NCBI GenBank assembly: GCA_903923135.1
Contig: CAIXWN010000134.1
Span: forward strand, 1-34,875
From: an uncultured Caulobacteraceae bacterium
GTDB lineage: Bacteria; Pseudomonadota; Alphaproteobacteria; Caulobacterales; Caulobacteraceae
Length of the DNA stretch: 34,875 nucleotides
Direction: 5' to 3'
Under the pieces are notes generated by a model. It was not told where the DNA came from. It saw nothing but the letters and a program-made list of their open reading frames with translations, and did not search any database. The position numbers and the translations under genes are program-made. How positions within the stretch are numbered: position 1 is the stretch's first letter; every line of letters begins with the position of its first letter. Shown here piece by piece: positions 7,427-16,003 of this stretch.

Positions 7427-8734
7427 ATGACGACAACGGCGAAGGCGGCAAGGGGGGCGATGTCACCCCTGGAGCGGGCGCAGGCGATCCTCGGCGGGTC
7501 GGCGGGCAATCTGGTGGAATGGTACGACTGGTTCGCCTACGCCGCGTTCTCACTGTATTTCGCCAAGGCTTTTTTTCCTAACGGCGACCAGACCAGTCAA
7601 CTGCTGCAGAACGCCGCCGTGTTCGCCGTTGGCTTCCTGGCCCGCCCACTGGGTGCCTGGATCTTCGGACTCTACGCCGACCGCGCCGGCCGCAAGGCGG
7701 CGCTCACCCTGTCGGTGGCCCTGATGTGCCTGGGCTCGCTGATCGTGGCCCTGGTCCCGGGCTATGACCGCATCGGGGTCGCGGCCCCGGCGATCCTCAC
7801 CCTGGCCCGCCTGCTCCAGGGCCTGAGCGTCGGCGGCGAATACGGCGCCAGCGCCACCTACATGTCCGAGGTGGCCGGCAAGCACCGCCGGGGCTTCTGG
7901 TCATCCTTCCAGTTCGTCACCCTGATCGGCGGACAGCTCTCGGCCCTGGCCGTGCTGATCGTGCTTCAGCGCCTGCTGACTCCGGCGCAGCTCGACGCCT
8001 GGGGCTGGCGGATTCCGTTCGCCATCGGCGCCGCCCTGGCGGTGGTGGTTTTCGCCATCCAGATGGGGCTTGAGGAAAGCGCCGCCTTCGAGGCGGTGAA
8101 GCACCGCGCCCTGCCCCGCTCCACCACCTTCGACCTGATCCGGCGTCATCCGCGCGAGACGGCGGTGATCGTCGTGCTGTCGTCGGGCGGCTCGCTCGCC
8201 TTCTATTGCTACACAACCTACATGCAGAAATATCTGACCAACAGCGGCCACTTCTCGCGGGATGTCGCCACGCTCGTCACGGCCGCCTCGCTGGTGATCT
8301 ATCTGCTGATCCAGCCGTTGATGGGCTGGCTGGGCGACCTGATCGGTCGCACCCGGCTCATGGCGCTGGGTTTCGCCCTTGGGGCCCTCACCGTGTGGCC
8401 GATCATGACGGCCATCGCCGCCACCCGCGACCCCGCCGTCGCCCTGGGCCTGATCTGCCTGGCCCTGGTGTTCCTCACCGGCTACACGGCGGTCAACGCC
8501 GTGGTGAAAGCCGAACTGTTTCCCGCTCCGGTTCGCGCCCTGGGCGTCGCCCTGCCCTACGCCCTGGCCAACGCCATCTTCGGGGGCACGGCGGAATACG
8601 TCGCCCTGGATTTCAAGAAGGCCCATCACGAGAGCGGCTTCTTCATCTATGTGGCGATCGTCATGGCCGTCGCCGCCGTGACGGCGGTGTTCATGGGCGA
8701 TCCGCGCGCCCTCGGCCTGATCGAGGAAGACTGA
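7427..8734 (+). CDS. MFS transporter, metabolite:H+ symporter type
   Basis: The 435-residue inner-membrane protein has about 12 hydrophobic segments. The N-terminal GNLVEWYDWFAYAAFSLYFAKAFFP block and the cytoplasmic loop DRAGRKAAL are hallmarks of the MHS group (alpha-ketoglutarate, shikimate and proline/betaine permeases), which import organic acids or zwitterions with protons. A longer frame begins at 7361 inside the TetR gene, but ATG 7427 has GGGGAG just upstream and puts the first transmembrane segment at the usual place, so it is preferred. It follows the TetR gene on the same strand and could deliver the substrate or remove a product of the oxygenase pathway. Exact substrate unknown. 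Confidence 0.88.
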   Translation: MTTTAKAARGAMSPLERAQAILGGSAGNLVEWYDWFAYAAFSLYFAKAFFPNGDQTSQLLQNAAVFAVGFLARPLGAWIFGLYADRAGRKAALTLSVALMCLGSLIVALVPGYDRIGVAAPAILTLARLLQGLSVGGEYGASATYMSEVAGKHRRGFWSSFQFVTLIGGQLSALAVLIVLQRLLTPAQLDAWGWRIPFAIGAALAVVVFAIQMGLEESAAFEAVKHRALPRSTTFDLIRRHPRETAVIVVLSSGGSLAFYCYTTYMQKYLTNSGHFSRDVATLVTAASLVIYLLIQPLMGWLGDLIGRTRLMALGFALGALTVWPIMTAIAATRDPAVALGLICLALVFLTGYTAVNAVVKAELFPAPVRALGVALPYALANAIFGGTAEYVALDFKKAHHESGFFIYVAIVMAVAAVTAVFMGDPRALGLIEED

Positions 8735-8746
8735 GCCGCGGGGCGG

Positions 8747-9094
8747 TCAGGCGGACAGGCCCAGGCTCCGTCGCGCGGCCCGGGTGAGCTTCGCGGCCAC
8801 CAGGACGTGGGCGTTGACCAGCCAGCCGGTCATGTCGTCGCGGCTCACCACAGCAAGGTCATCGAAGCGCACCCACCGGGCGCGCGCCAGATAGGGCGCA
8901 GGCCGCGCCGCGCCACTCTCCACCAGAGCCTCATAGGCGATGTCGCTGACCTTGACCGACACGCCATGGCCGTCTGGCCCCAGGACGGCGAACATCCGTC
9001 CGCCCACCTTGTAGACGTGATCCTCGCCCCACTGGACGTCCATGGTCACGGCCGTCAGGGCGCGGCAGGCGCCGTCGAACTCGTCGCGCGTCAC
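8747..9094 (-). CDS. MmcQ/YjbR family protein
   Basis: With the GTG start at 9094 the product is 115 residues, normal for the MmcQ/YjbR fold. The family blocks are visible: WGEDHVYKVGGRMFAVLGPDG, then VSVKVSDIAYEALVESG, and the C-terminal WLVNAHVLVAAKL helix. A longer frame reaching 9163 would overlap the end of msrA and adds an Arg-rich, implausible leader, so it was not used. The start lies 11 bases after the msrA stop, indicating one operon. Members are described as DNA-binding-like, but their role is poorly known, so function is left open. Confidence 0.82.
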   Translation of the reverse strand: MTRDEFDGACRALTAVTMDVQWGEDHVYKVGGRMFAVLGPDGHGVSVKVSDIAYEALVESGAARPAPYLARARWVRFDDLAVVSRDDMTGWLVNAHVLVAAKLTRAARRSLGLSA

Positions 9095-9105
9095 GCCCGG
9101 CGCCC

Positions 9106-9759
9106 TCAGGCGGACACGCCCACCCCGATCGGGCAGACGACGCCGGTGCCTCCGACGCCGCAATAGCCGTCGGGGTTCTTGGCCAGATATTGCTGGTGAT
9201 AATCCTCGGCGTAGTAGAACTCGCCGGCCGGCAGGATCTCTGTGGTGATCGCCCCGCGTCCCGACGCGCTCAGCGCCGCCTGATAGGCCGCCTTCGACCG
9301 TTCCGCGGCCTCCGCCTGGGCTGGCGAGGCGGTGTAGACGCCGGACCGGTACTGGGTGCCGACATCATTGCCCTGCCGGGCGCCCTGGGTCGGGTCATGC
9401 CCTTCCCAGAAGGCCTTGAGCAGGGCCTCATAGGGAATCACCGTCGGATCGAACACCACGCGCACCGCCTCGGTGTGGCCGGTCCGGCCCGTGCAGACCT
9501 CCTGATAGGTAGGATTGGGCGTGAAACCAGCGACGTAGCCGACGGCGGTGACCCATACGCCCGGCAGCTGCCAGAACTTGCGCTCGACGCCCCAGAAACA
9601 GCCCATGGCGAAGTCGGCGACCTGAAACCCCTCGGGCCAGGGCCCTTTCAGCGGCCGGCCGTTGATGAACGAGCGCTCGGCGGTGGGGATCGGCGCGGCG
9701 CGCCCCGGCAGGGCCTGGCTGGCGGTCACGGGCTCGGCGGATTTGCGGAAGAACGACAT
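9106..9759 (-). CDS. msrA: Peptide-methionine (S)-S-oxide reductase MsrA
   Basis: MsrA reduces the S-epimer of methionine sulfoxide in proteins, repairing oxidative damage in the cytosol. The catalytic motif GCFWG is present with Cys54, followed by [16 protein letters not shown] and the [14 protein letters not shown] end block. Two further cysteines, Cys200 and Cys209, are placed to resolve the disulfide as in three-cysteine MsrA enzymes. The 217 residues match the longer MsrA form, with about 45 residues before the core. The ATG at 9759 has GAGAGG six bases upstream. It is followed by the YjbR-like gene 11 bases later. No signal peptide is seen. Confidence 0.96.
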   Translation of the reverse strand: MSFFRKSAEPVTASQALPGRAAPIPTAERSFINGRPLKGPWPEGFQVADFAMGCFWGVERKFWQLPGVWVTAVGYVAGFTPNPTYQEVCTGRTGHTEAVRVVFDPTVIPYEALLKAFWEGHDPTQGARQGNDVGTQYRSGVYTASPAQAEAAERSKAAYQAALSASGRGAITTEILPAGEFYYAEDYHQQYLAKNPDGYCGVGGTGVVCPIGVGVSA

Positions 9760-9913
9760 GGCGGCCTCTCAGGGACAGGGGAGTCGCAGAGATAGGCACA
9801 TTCCCTCGCAAGTTCCATGGCGGCGGCGCGGCATCTTCACTTGTGGCGGCGCCTTCGATGCGTATATTGCGCGCCTTCCGCTCGGGGGCGCCGCTTCGCC
9901 TCCGCCAGGAACA

Positions 9914-10003
9914 GGTGAGTTGGCCGAGTGGTTGAAGGCGCACGCTTGGAAAGCGTGTTTACGGGAGACCGTAACGTGGGTTCGAATCCCACACTCACCG
10001 CCA
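9914..10003 (+). tRNA. tRNA-Ser (anticodon GGA)
   Basis: The 7-bp acceptor stem GGTGAGT pairs with ACTCACC, followed by discriminator G and an encoded CCA. The anticodon stem CACGC/GCGTG encloses the loop TTGGAAA, giving anticodon GGA, which reads UCC/UCU serine codons. A long variable arm (TTACGG-GAGA-CCGTAA) is the class II feature expected of tRNA-Ser. The T arm GTGGG-TTCGAAT-CCCAC is perfect. No integrase or attachment-site duplication is seen next to it. Confidence 0.97.
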
Positions 10004-10022
10004 ACACCCTTCGGTCGTCGTG

Positions 10023-10874
10023 CTATCCCTTGGCGCTGATGACGGTTGTCGCGTCGCTGGAGGGCGCGCCCGCCGGATGGGTTAGGACCGCCGACCCGGC
10101 CAGCCACATGGAATCCTCGTCGACGAGGTCCCGATAGGCGCGCCAGCTGGCGAAGCCGAGCCACGGGAAAATCACGGTCAGCGCCAGGAATCCGGTCGCC
10201 GCCGAGGCCGCGACGAGGACGGCTATGATCGCCGCCCAGAGCAGCAGAGGTCCGAAGTTGGCGTTCACACAGCGGAAACTGGTGGCGATGGCGGCGAATA
10301 CATTCGCGCGACGATCAAGGAGCATGGGCGCCGAAACCACCACTAGGCAGTAGGTCAGGAGGGCGATCGCCCCACCGACAAGGCAGCCCGTAAACAGCAT
10401 CGTATGACCTTCGGCCGAGTCGATGGCGAAGGCGATGAAATCGGCCCAGGTGCGATGGACCTGAAAGGTCGAAAGGCCATAGACGATCTGCGCCGCCTGC
10501 CCCCACAGCATATAGATCACCGACAGGGCGACGCCGAGATAGGCGATGTCCTGGCGCATGGCGCCCGCGACCAGGAAGATCCGCCCGAGCCGTGGCCTTT
10601 GCCCGGCCTCGATCAATCGGCCACATTCGTACATGCCCATGGCCAGCATCGGCGTAACCAGGACGAAGCCGCCGCTCAGGGCGAGGGTCCAGAATGCGGC
10701 GTTGGTGACATAAATCGCCCAGCACAGGCCGAAGCTCAGCAGCGCGGCGACGAGCCCATAGCTCAGGGCCACGACCGGAACCCGGCCGATATCGGCAAGC
10801 CCGCCGCCAAGCCATCGAAACGGGCTTCCGAGCCCCACGACACGTACATCCGGCAGTCCACCCGTCGTGGTCAT
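10023..10874 (-). CDS. DUF2189 family integral membrane protein
   Basis: The 283-residue protein has about six hydrophobic segments and matches the DUF2189 pattern: an N-terminal PFRWLGGGLADIGRVPVVALSYG approach to the first helix, the GGFVLVTPMLAMGMYECGRLIEAG loop after the second, and a last pair of helices followed by FPWLGFASWRAYRDLV. These proteins resemble cytochrome oxidase subunit I in part, but their function is not established, and no haem-copper ligand set is evident. The start ATG 10874 has GGGGGAGG about eight bases upstream. It ends 20 bp past the tRNA on the opposite strand and is divergent from the oxygenase operon at 11286. Confidence 0.82.
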   Translation of the reverse strand: MTTTGGLPDVRVVGLGSPFRWLGGGLADIGRVPVVALSYGLVAALLSFGLCWAIYVTNAAFWTLALSGGFVLVTPMLAMGMYECGRLIEAGQRPRLGRIFLVAGAMRQDIAYLGVALSVIYMLWGQAAQIVYGLSTFQVHRTWADFIAFAIDSAEGHTMLFTGCLVGGAIALLTYCLVVVSAPMLLDRRANVFAAIATSFRCVNANFGPLLLWAAIIAVLVAASAATGFLALTVIFPWLGFASWRAYRDLVDEDSMWLAGSAVLTHPAGAPSSDATTVISAKG

Positions 10875-11285
10875 GCCCGTCCCTCCCCCTTGCTGTGTCC
10901 GCTCGGAAGGCGGCGCAGGGCCCGTTGGAAGGCATCAAAGCGGCGACGCCGGCCCTGCGTCAACTGTCCCAGCCCGGCTAAGAGCCCGGACGGCTGTGCG
11001 ACGCGCCGACATGCGCCACAGAAAGGTCACCGGCGAAATGCGCCCCCGGCCCATTTGAGGCCTTGTCTGCCCCTTAGTTTATTGTAAATACCGTCAATAA
11101 GTCAATCGGAGGCAAACGGGTGGGCGCTATCCTGTGGAAGCCTGCGCGGTCAGGCGCGCGAGCCGCTTTGCGGACCATCTTGACCGTCTCTTACGGCGGG
11201 GCGGCGCCTTCTGCGCCAGGCAACGTAAGCGCGGCGTGGCCGCGGGCTCAACGGACGAGCCCCGCCGAACCCGGAGGTCCTCCAG
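10875..11285. other. Divergent intergenic region with an AT-rich inverted repeat
   Basis: There is no convincing gene between the DUF2189 gene and the oxygenase operon. The AT-rich patch around 11074-11108 stands out in very GC-rich flanks and probably holds promoters and an operator. GGAGG at 11274-11278 is the ribosome-binding site of the oxygenase gene. Confidence 0.5.
11079..11100. promoter_or_regulatory. Inverted repeat TTATTG-N10-CAATAA, probable operator
   Basis: Perfect 6-bp arms TTATTG and CAATAA are separated by 10 bases, the geometry of a TetR-family dimer site. It lies about 185 bp before the oxygenase GTG and 205 bp before the DUF2189 ATG in the only AT-rich patch of the region. 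The TetR gene at 14089-14706 is the nearest candidate regulator, which is an inference from proximity. Confidence 0.45.
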
Positions 11286-12248
11286 GTGAGTGACGCGAGC
11301 GAGACGCCGGTGGGGACCGGCGCGCGATCTGTCACGCCCGAGGTCGCCGCCCTGCGCGCGTATCTGGAGGCCAACACCGGCATCAAAGGCCTGAGCATCC
11401 TCGAACCCCGCGACCAGAAACATGCCGTCGAACTCTTCCGGCGAGACGGATTCGTGGTCATCGCCAACGCCCTGAACAGCGAGCAGGTCGAGATCCTCGC
11501 CTCGGGGTGCAATGCGGTGATCGCGGAGATCCTCGCCCTGGACGCCGGCCGCGCCGGCAACCGTGGATCGCACCGCTACTCGTTTGGAGGATCCAGTCTG
11601 ACGCGGAGCCAGTTGCATCGGCCCGAGTGGCAGATGCTGCTCGATGTTCCTCTGGTCAACGACATCGTGACCGCCATTTTCGAGTCGGCCGACTTCGCGC
11701 TGAGAGCCGCGAGCGGCGACTTCTGTCTTCCGGGCGCGGTGGAATATCAGCCGCTGCATTCCGACGTCCGGGACTGGCGGGACAGCGCGAAGACCCCCTT
11801 CTGCGCCTTTCACGATCCGCGCCGACATCTCACCATTCGGGATCTGCCCTGCCCCTACGTTTGCGTGAACTTCCTTCCCCAGGCGGTGACGCGCCTCAAC
11901 GGCCCGACGCGCCAGATCCCGGGGACACAGCATTCCCGAACGCCCATCCCGGGCCTCGAGAGCGAGCCGGAGTGGATGAGGCTCAGCACCGTCTGCCCGG
12001 CGCCCGCCGGGGCCATCATGGTCCGCGATGTTCGCGCCTGGCACGGCGGCACGCCCAACGTTTCGGAGGCTGTGCGGGCCATCCCCAACCTCGAGTTCTA
12101 TGCGCCATGGTTCCGCGAGCCGATCGTTCCGGGCATTACCTACGCGGACTACAGGAAGCTGTCGGACTCCGCACAGCGAATGGTGCGGTTTTGCGTGGCC
12201 GATTCCAGCGAAGCCCTGATCACCGGTCCGACTCTGAGAGCCCCATGA
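11286..12248 (+). CDS. Fe(II)/2-oxoglutarate dioxygenase, phytanoyl-CoA dioxygenase-like
   Basis: The 320-residue protein has the order expected of the PhyH superfamily. An N-terminal FRRDGFVVIANALNSEQVE block leads to His158 and Asp160 (PLHSDVRDW) as the iron facial-triad pair, then RLNGPTRQIPGTQH, distal His253 (AWHGGTPN) and Arg264 (EAVRAIPN), which should bind the 2-oxoglutarate carboxylate. Such enzymes hydroxylate, for example, fatty acyl-CoAs, terpenoids or natural products. The GTG start at 11286 has GGAGG seven bases upstream. It is the first gene of a plus-strand operon with an aldo/keto reductase 13 bp downstream, then a hydrolase, suggesting hydroxylation, ketone or aldehyde interconversion, then hydrolysis. 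The substrate is unknown. Confidence 0.85.
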   Translation: MSDASETPVGTGARSVTPEVAALRAYLEANTGIKGLSILEPRDQKHAVELFRRDGFVVIANALNSEQVEILASGCNAVIAEILALDAGRAGNRGSHRYSFGGSSLTRSQLHRPEWQMLLDVPLVNDIVTAIFESADFALRAASGDFCLPGAVEYQPLHSDVRDWRDSAKTPFCAFHDPRRHLTIRDLPCPYVCVNFLPQAVTRLNGPTRQIPGTQHSRTPIPGLESEPEWMRLSTVCPAPAGAIMVRDVRAWHGGTPNVSEAVRAIPNLEFYAPWFREPIVPGITYADYRKLSDSAQRMVRFCVADSSEALITGPTLRAP

Positions 12249-12261
12249 TCCGATCGTCCGG

Positions 12262-13236
12262 ATGTCCTCGATGAAGTATCGCCAGCTGGGCCGGTCCGCT
12301 CTCCAGGTGAGCGAGCTCTGTCTCGGCACCATGAACTTCGGACCGCGAACCTCCGAGCAGGATAGTTTCACCATCCTCAGTCAGGCGGTGGAAGCGGGAA
12401 TCAATTTTGTCGACACCGCCGACCAGTACGGCGGCCATCGGGGCGTCGGCGTCACGGAAACCATCATCGGCAAATGGCTGGCCGATCACCGGTCCTGGCG
12501 GGACAGGATCATACTGGCCACGAAGGTCCACGAGCCGATGTCTGACGACGTCAACGACCGCGGTCTGTCGGCCCGCCACATCCAGATGGCCTGTGACGCC
12601 AGCCTCAGGCGTCTGAATGTCGATCACATCGACCTGTATCAGATGCACCACATCGACCGCACCGCTCCGATCGAGGAAATCTGGCAGGCGATGGACCGGC
12701 TGATCGCTCAGGGTAAGATTACCTATGTCGGATCCAGCAACTTTCCCGGCTGGGCGATCGCGCAGGCGAACGAAAAGGCGATCGCCAGACATCGCCTGGG
12801 GCTGATTTCCGAGCAGAGTCTCTACAACCTGATCGAGCGACGCGCCGAACTCGAGGTGATCCCGGCCTGCCGCGAATATGGCCTCGGAGTGATCGCCTGG
12901 AGCCCTCTGGCGGGCGGACTGCTCGCTGGCCGGTCAGGGGAAGACGAGGATCGTCGCCTTTCGGCCGACATGATCAGCGCCGCGTCCGCCCGATCCGAAC
13001 AGCTGGTCCGTTTCAAGAGCCTCTGCGACGAACTTGGCGAAGCGCCGAGCGTGGTCGCCCTGGCCTGGCTGCTGCGCCAGAAGGGGGTCACGGCGACGAT
13101 CATCGGACCCCGAAGCGCGCACCAACTTGCTTCGGTGCTGCATGCTCCCGACATCGCCCTGAACAGCGACGTCCTGGCGAGGATCAACGACATCTTCCCG
13201 CGCTGCGGCCCGGCGCCGGAGGCCTACGCATGGTAG
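12262..13236 (+). CDS. Aldo/keto reductase
   Basis: This 324-residue NADPH-type oxidoreductase has the (beta/alpha)8 aldo/keto reductase signatures: LGTMNFG near the N-terminus, then the catalytic Asp51 and Tyr56 (NFVDTADQYGG), Lys88 (ATKVH) and His129 (DLYQMHHID). Later come YVGSSNFPGW, QSLYNLIERRAE and the C-terminal cofactor block TATIIGPRSAHQL. It resembles the AKR11/AKR12-like bacterial group, which acts on aldehydes, ketones or sugars. ATG 12262 is used; a second ATG lies at 12271. It sits 13 bp after the dioxygenase and 28 bp before the hydrolase on the same strand, so all three probably share a transcript. Confidence 0.93.
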   Translation: MSSMKYRQLGRSALQVSELCLGTMNFGPRTSEQDSFTILSQAVEAGINFVDTADQYGGHRGVGVTETIIGKWLADHRSWRDRIILATKVHEPMSDDVNDRGLSARHIQMACDASLRRLNVDHIDLYQMHHIDRTAPIEEIWQAMDRLIAQGKITYVGSSNFPGWAIAQANEKAIARHRLGLISEQSLYNLIERRAELEVIPACREYGLGVIAWSPLAGGLLAGRSGEDEDRRLSADMISAASARSEQLVRFKSLCDELGEAPSVVALAWLLRQKGVTATIIGPRSAHQLASVLHAPDIALNSDVLARINDIFPRCGPAPEAYAW

Positions 13237-13264
13237 CCTGGACCGCGGCGGTGAAGGACGCCCT

Positions 13265-14059
13265 GTGAACGCCTGGCGATCCGGCGAGGTGGAGGTGTCC
13301 AGCGGACGTCTCGCCTATCATCGCACCGGCGGGGACGGCCCCCCGCTGGTGCTGTCCCATGGCCTGACCGACAACGGCCTGTGCTGGAGCCGGTTCGCGA
13401 GGGCGATGGAACCCGACTACGATGTGATCATGCTCGACGCGCGCGGCCACGGCGAAAGTTGCGGAGTGACAGGCGCGGCGCCTCATGAACCGGGCAGGGA
13501 CATCGCCGAGGCGATCGACGCGCTGGACCTCGTGTCGCCGCTGCTCATGGGCCATTCGGTCGGCGCCCTGGCGACGGCGGCCTGCGCTGGCGCAAAGCCC
13601 GGCCGTATATCGAAGGTCGTCCTGGAAGACCCGCCGCTGGGGCCGCTCGCGGATGCGGCGGCGGCCGACGGGCGTCGCAGGCGGTTTCGGCAGCAGGTCG
13701 AGAGGTTTCGATCCCTGACCGAGACCGAGATCATCGCAATGGGTAAAGCCAGATCGCCCGGCTGGCACGACGAAGAGTTTCCTTCCTGGGCTGCGGCGAA
13801 ACGTCAGGTCGACCCCGACGCCATGCCCGTCAGCGACACGCCATGGCAGGACTCAATCGCCCGAATCCGTGTTCCGACCCTGTTGATCTACGGAGAAGCG
13901 GAACTCGGCGGCCTGGTGACGCCGACCGCCGCAGCGCAGGCGGTGGCCCTGAATCCCAACATCAGAACCGCCCGGATCACGGGCGCCGGACACAATGTCC
14001 GGCGCGAGAATTTTCCGGACTTCCTGTCAGCCGTTCGGGCGTTCCTGGCCGATCCATAG
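13265..14059 (+). CDS. Alpha/beta hydrolase
   Basis: The 264-residue protein has an alpha/beta hydrolase fold: oxyanion-region LSHGLTDNG, LDARGHGES, nucleophile Ser98 in GHSVG, and catalytic His243 in GAGHNVR. The acid position is atypical: the usual GDxD block reads GEAELGG, so a Glu probably serves as the acid. The cap region from about residue 120 to 195 is helical. GTG 13265 is preceded by AAGGAC, and the gene follows the aldo/keto reductase by 28 bp. Family members hydrolyse esters, lactones or C-C bonds; here it could act on a lactone or ester made by oxygenases in the neighbourhood, which is inference. Confidence 0.9.
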   Translation: MNAWRSGEVEVSSGRLAYHRTGGDGPPLVLSHGLTDNGLCWSRFARAMEPDYDVIMLDARGHGESCGVTGAAPHEPGRDIAEAIDALDLVSPLLMGHSVGALATAACAGAKPGRISKVVLEDPPLGPLADAAAADGRRRRFRQQVERFRSLTETEIIAMGKARSPGWHDEEFPSWAAAKRQVDPDAMPVSDTPWQDSIARIRVPTLLIYGEAELGGLVTPTAAAQAVALNPNIRTARITGAGHNVRRENFPDFLSAVRAFLADP

Positions 14060-14070
14060 CCTTTCGCGTC

Positions 14071-14089
14071 GGTTGGTCGAAGGACCACC
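14071..14089. terminator. Hairpin between convergent hydrolase and TetR genes
   Basis: TGGTC-GAAG-GACCA (14074-14087) is a perfect 5-bp stem with a 4-base loop, extended by GG/CC past one unpaired base. It occupies most of the 29-bp gap between converging genes, where a shared bidirectional terminator is expected. No T-tract is present. Confidence 0.45.
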
Positions 14090-14706
14090 TAGAGCTTCGG
14101 GGAGCGGTTGGGACTCAACCTCGCCAGGCCGCCGGTGATCAGTTCGACGCACATCTCGGTGGCCGGGTCGACGTCGATCCGCCCCTCCGCCACGAGCTTG
14201 CCGGCCTGGTCCGTCAGACCCGCCACCATATCGACCGCGGCAATCGCCAGCGGCAGCGGCAGGTCGAACTCGCGGCGGGTGGCGCGGACGAAGAACCGGA
14301 AGGTCCGGTCGCGGTCGGCGCGGTTGTCGTCCTCCATCAACTTAGCGATCGACGGGTCGGACAGGAGTGCGTTGACCAGGGCGCCTCGGTCCCGGGTCTG
14401 CTCCAGGTAAAGTCGCGTTGTCTGGCGGATCAGATCGGCGAAGCTGCGGGCCTGCAAGGCGGTCGCCATGCCGCGGTCGCGAAGCTCGGTCTGCTCCCGC
14501 CGCAATAGCTCCGCCAGCAGGGCTTCGCGGCTGGGAAAGTAGTTATAGACGAGCCCCTTGCTGATCCCGACGTCGCGCGCCAGTCGCTCCATGCTGACCG
14601 CGCCGAGCCCCTCGACCAGAACGAGCCGCGCCGCGTCATCCAGAATCTGATCACGGCGGGCCTCCGGCGAAAGGCGCGTGCGTTTGCGTGGGCGACTCGG
14701 GGACAT
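14089..14706 (-). CDS. TetR/AcrR family regulator
   Basis: The 205-residue protein (ATG 14706; a GTG codon directly before it at 14709 is an alternative start) has a basic N-terminus RPRKRTRLSPEARRDQIL, then the TetR helix-turn-helix at about residues 15-60: ARLVLVEGLGAVSMERLARDVGISKGLVYNYFPSREAL. The C-terminal domain has long helices without a named ligand pattern. It converges with the hydrolase gene at 13265 and is divergent from the hydrolase at 15117. It is the most likely local repressor of the oxygenase operon or of the 15117 gene. The region up to 15116 shows no clear palindrome, while the inverted repeat at 11079 is a candidate site. Confidence 0.9.
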   Translation of the reverse strand: MSPSRPRKRTRLSPEARRDQILDDAARLVLVEGLGAVSMERLARDVGISKGLVYNYFPSREALLAELLRREQTELRDRGMATALQARSFADLIRQTTRLYLEQTRDRGALVNALLSDPSIAKLMEDDNRADRDRTFRFFVRATRREFDLPLPLAIAAVDMVAGLTDQAGKLVAEGRIDVDPATEMCVELITGGLARLSPNRSPKL

Positions 14707-14709
14707 CAC

Positions 14710-15116
14710 GCCGCCGCCGCCCGGGAGGCTGAGCCCAATGCGATCCGGGCAATGACAAGGTCGGGCAAGGCGGTCTCCGGCAGATTGACGGATACTGCCA
14801 CGACTCTCGCCAAACCCACTCCGCGCTTGTCACACCGCCAGGACGGAATCGATGAGTCGCTCCCCCCGAAAAGGCAACGGGTGGTTATCCCGGCTCACGC
14901 CGCCGGGCGCCGCCCTGGTCACGGCGCGCGGGGGGCCGGATACTCAGGACTGGAGCGGTCACGGTGCGCGCGGACAGGAAGCGCCGGTCCCACAGCGCCG
15001 TCCGAACGTGCGGGCATTGCCGCTCCCGCGCCGATGTGTGCTGATGGCCGAGGGGGAAATCGGGTCAGGCAGGCGCGATCGGATCCGGGTCCGCTGCAGG
15101 CCGACGGAGACTTCGG
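14710..15116. other. Divergent intergenic region, no gene recognised
   Basis: The 407 bases between the divergent TetR and hydrolase genes are uniformly GC-rich. Short frames in it (for example from 14752 or 14852) lack family motifs and are Arg/Pro-rich shadows. No strong inverted repeat or AT-rich promoter patch is visible; the GGAG just before 15117 is the ribosome-binding site of the hydrolase. Confidence 0.5.
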
Positions 15117-15992
15117 ATGCCCTATCTGACGCTCGAAAACGCCCGGCTGTTCTTTGACCAGACTGGCGACGGTCCCGCCATCATCACCACCCACGGGGTG
15201 TCGGAAAACGGCTCCTACTGGTCGCGACCGGGCGTAAGCGAGCGACTGGCGGCGGCGGGCTATCGCGTCATCGACACCGACATGCGCGGACACGGCCGCA
15301 GCGTGCCCCTGGGCGATGGCGCTCCCGGTTATGACGTGCAGACGGTCGCCGACGATTTCGGTCGTATCGCAGATCACCTCGGCCTGGACCGGTTCCATCT
15401 GCTCACCCACGCCACCGGCGGCATGGCGGGCCTGCACTACGCCTGCCAGCACGGCGACCGGCTGCTGTCGCTGATGAGCACGGATTCCGGCTCGGCGACC
15501 ATTCCCAGCGATGAGTTCGCCGACGAGGCCTTCGAGGATCATACGTTCGTCGAGACGGACTACGCCTTTGCCTTTCAGATGGCCGCCGGCCGCGAAAGCA
15601 CCCTTGTCCGCAACGCGCTGGAGATGGCGCGGCAGACCGACGGCGGTCCGTTCCTCAACCGGCTGAACGCCAACCCTGAACCCGATCGCTGCTGGGCGGA
15701 AGTTGCCGATGTGCTGGACGCCAGCTCCTCGCGGCATGTCGCCGAGTTCATGAGATCATTCTACACCAGCCGGGATCCCAAGATCCGTCTCCTCAGAACG
15801 ATCCCCTGCCCGGTTCTGCTGCTGTTGGGCGAACACGATGTCATGTTCGTCAGACCCAATGCCCTGATGGCCCGCGTCATCCCCGGAGCGCGGCATGTGG
15901 TGATGCCCGGCCTGGGTCACATGACGGCGATCGAGGACCCCGATGGCCTGACGCGCGAACTGCTGGCGTTTCTCGGCGCGATCGCAACCTGA
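15117..15992 (+). CDS. Alpha/beta hydrolase-fold protein lacking the nucleophile
   Basis: The fold is clear over 291 residues: TTHGVSENG (oxyanion region), DTDMRGHGRS, the nucleophile elbow, acid Asp241 (LLLLGEHDVMF) and His268 (GLGHMTAIEDP). The elbow reads LLTHATGGMAGLHYA, where relatives have LVGHSMGGMVALHYA: alignment puts Ala99 at the nucleophile, with Thr97 in place of the elbow Gly. The codon is GCC with no frame problem around it. His and Asp are kept, so it may be a cofactor-free oxygenase-like, decarboxylase-like or binding protein rather than a classical esterase. Some divergent enzymes use a neighbouring Thr, and Thr100 is adjacent. ATG 15117 has GGAG upstream. It is preceded by a divergent TetR gene and converges with DUF2804, 11 bp away. 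Confidence 0.88.
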   Translation: MPYLTLENARLFFDQTGDGPAIITTHGVSENGSYWSRPGVSERLAAAGYRVIDTDMRGHGRSVPLGDGAPGYDVQTVADDFGRIADHLGLDRFHLLTHATGGMAGLHYACQHGDRLLSLMSTDSGSATIPSDEFADEAFEDHTFVETDYAFAFQMAAGRESTLVRNALEMARQTDGGPFLNRLNANPEPDRCWAEVADVLDASSSRHVAEFMRSFYTSRDPKIRLLRTIPCPVLLLLGEHDVMFVRPNALMARVIPGARHVVMPGLGHMTAIEDPDGLTRELLAFLGAIAT

Positions 15993-16003
15993 CACAGCCC
16001 GAC

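Noticed and set aside
9914-10030. tRNA-Ser as an integration site for a mobile element
   Set aside because: No integrase gene, no repeated 3' tRNA end and no change in composition are seen around it.
14852-15157. Small plus-strand ORF in the TetR/hydrolase gap
   Set aside because: No ribosome-binding site, Arg/Pro-rich composition and overlap with the hydrolase start; no motif.
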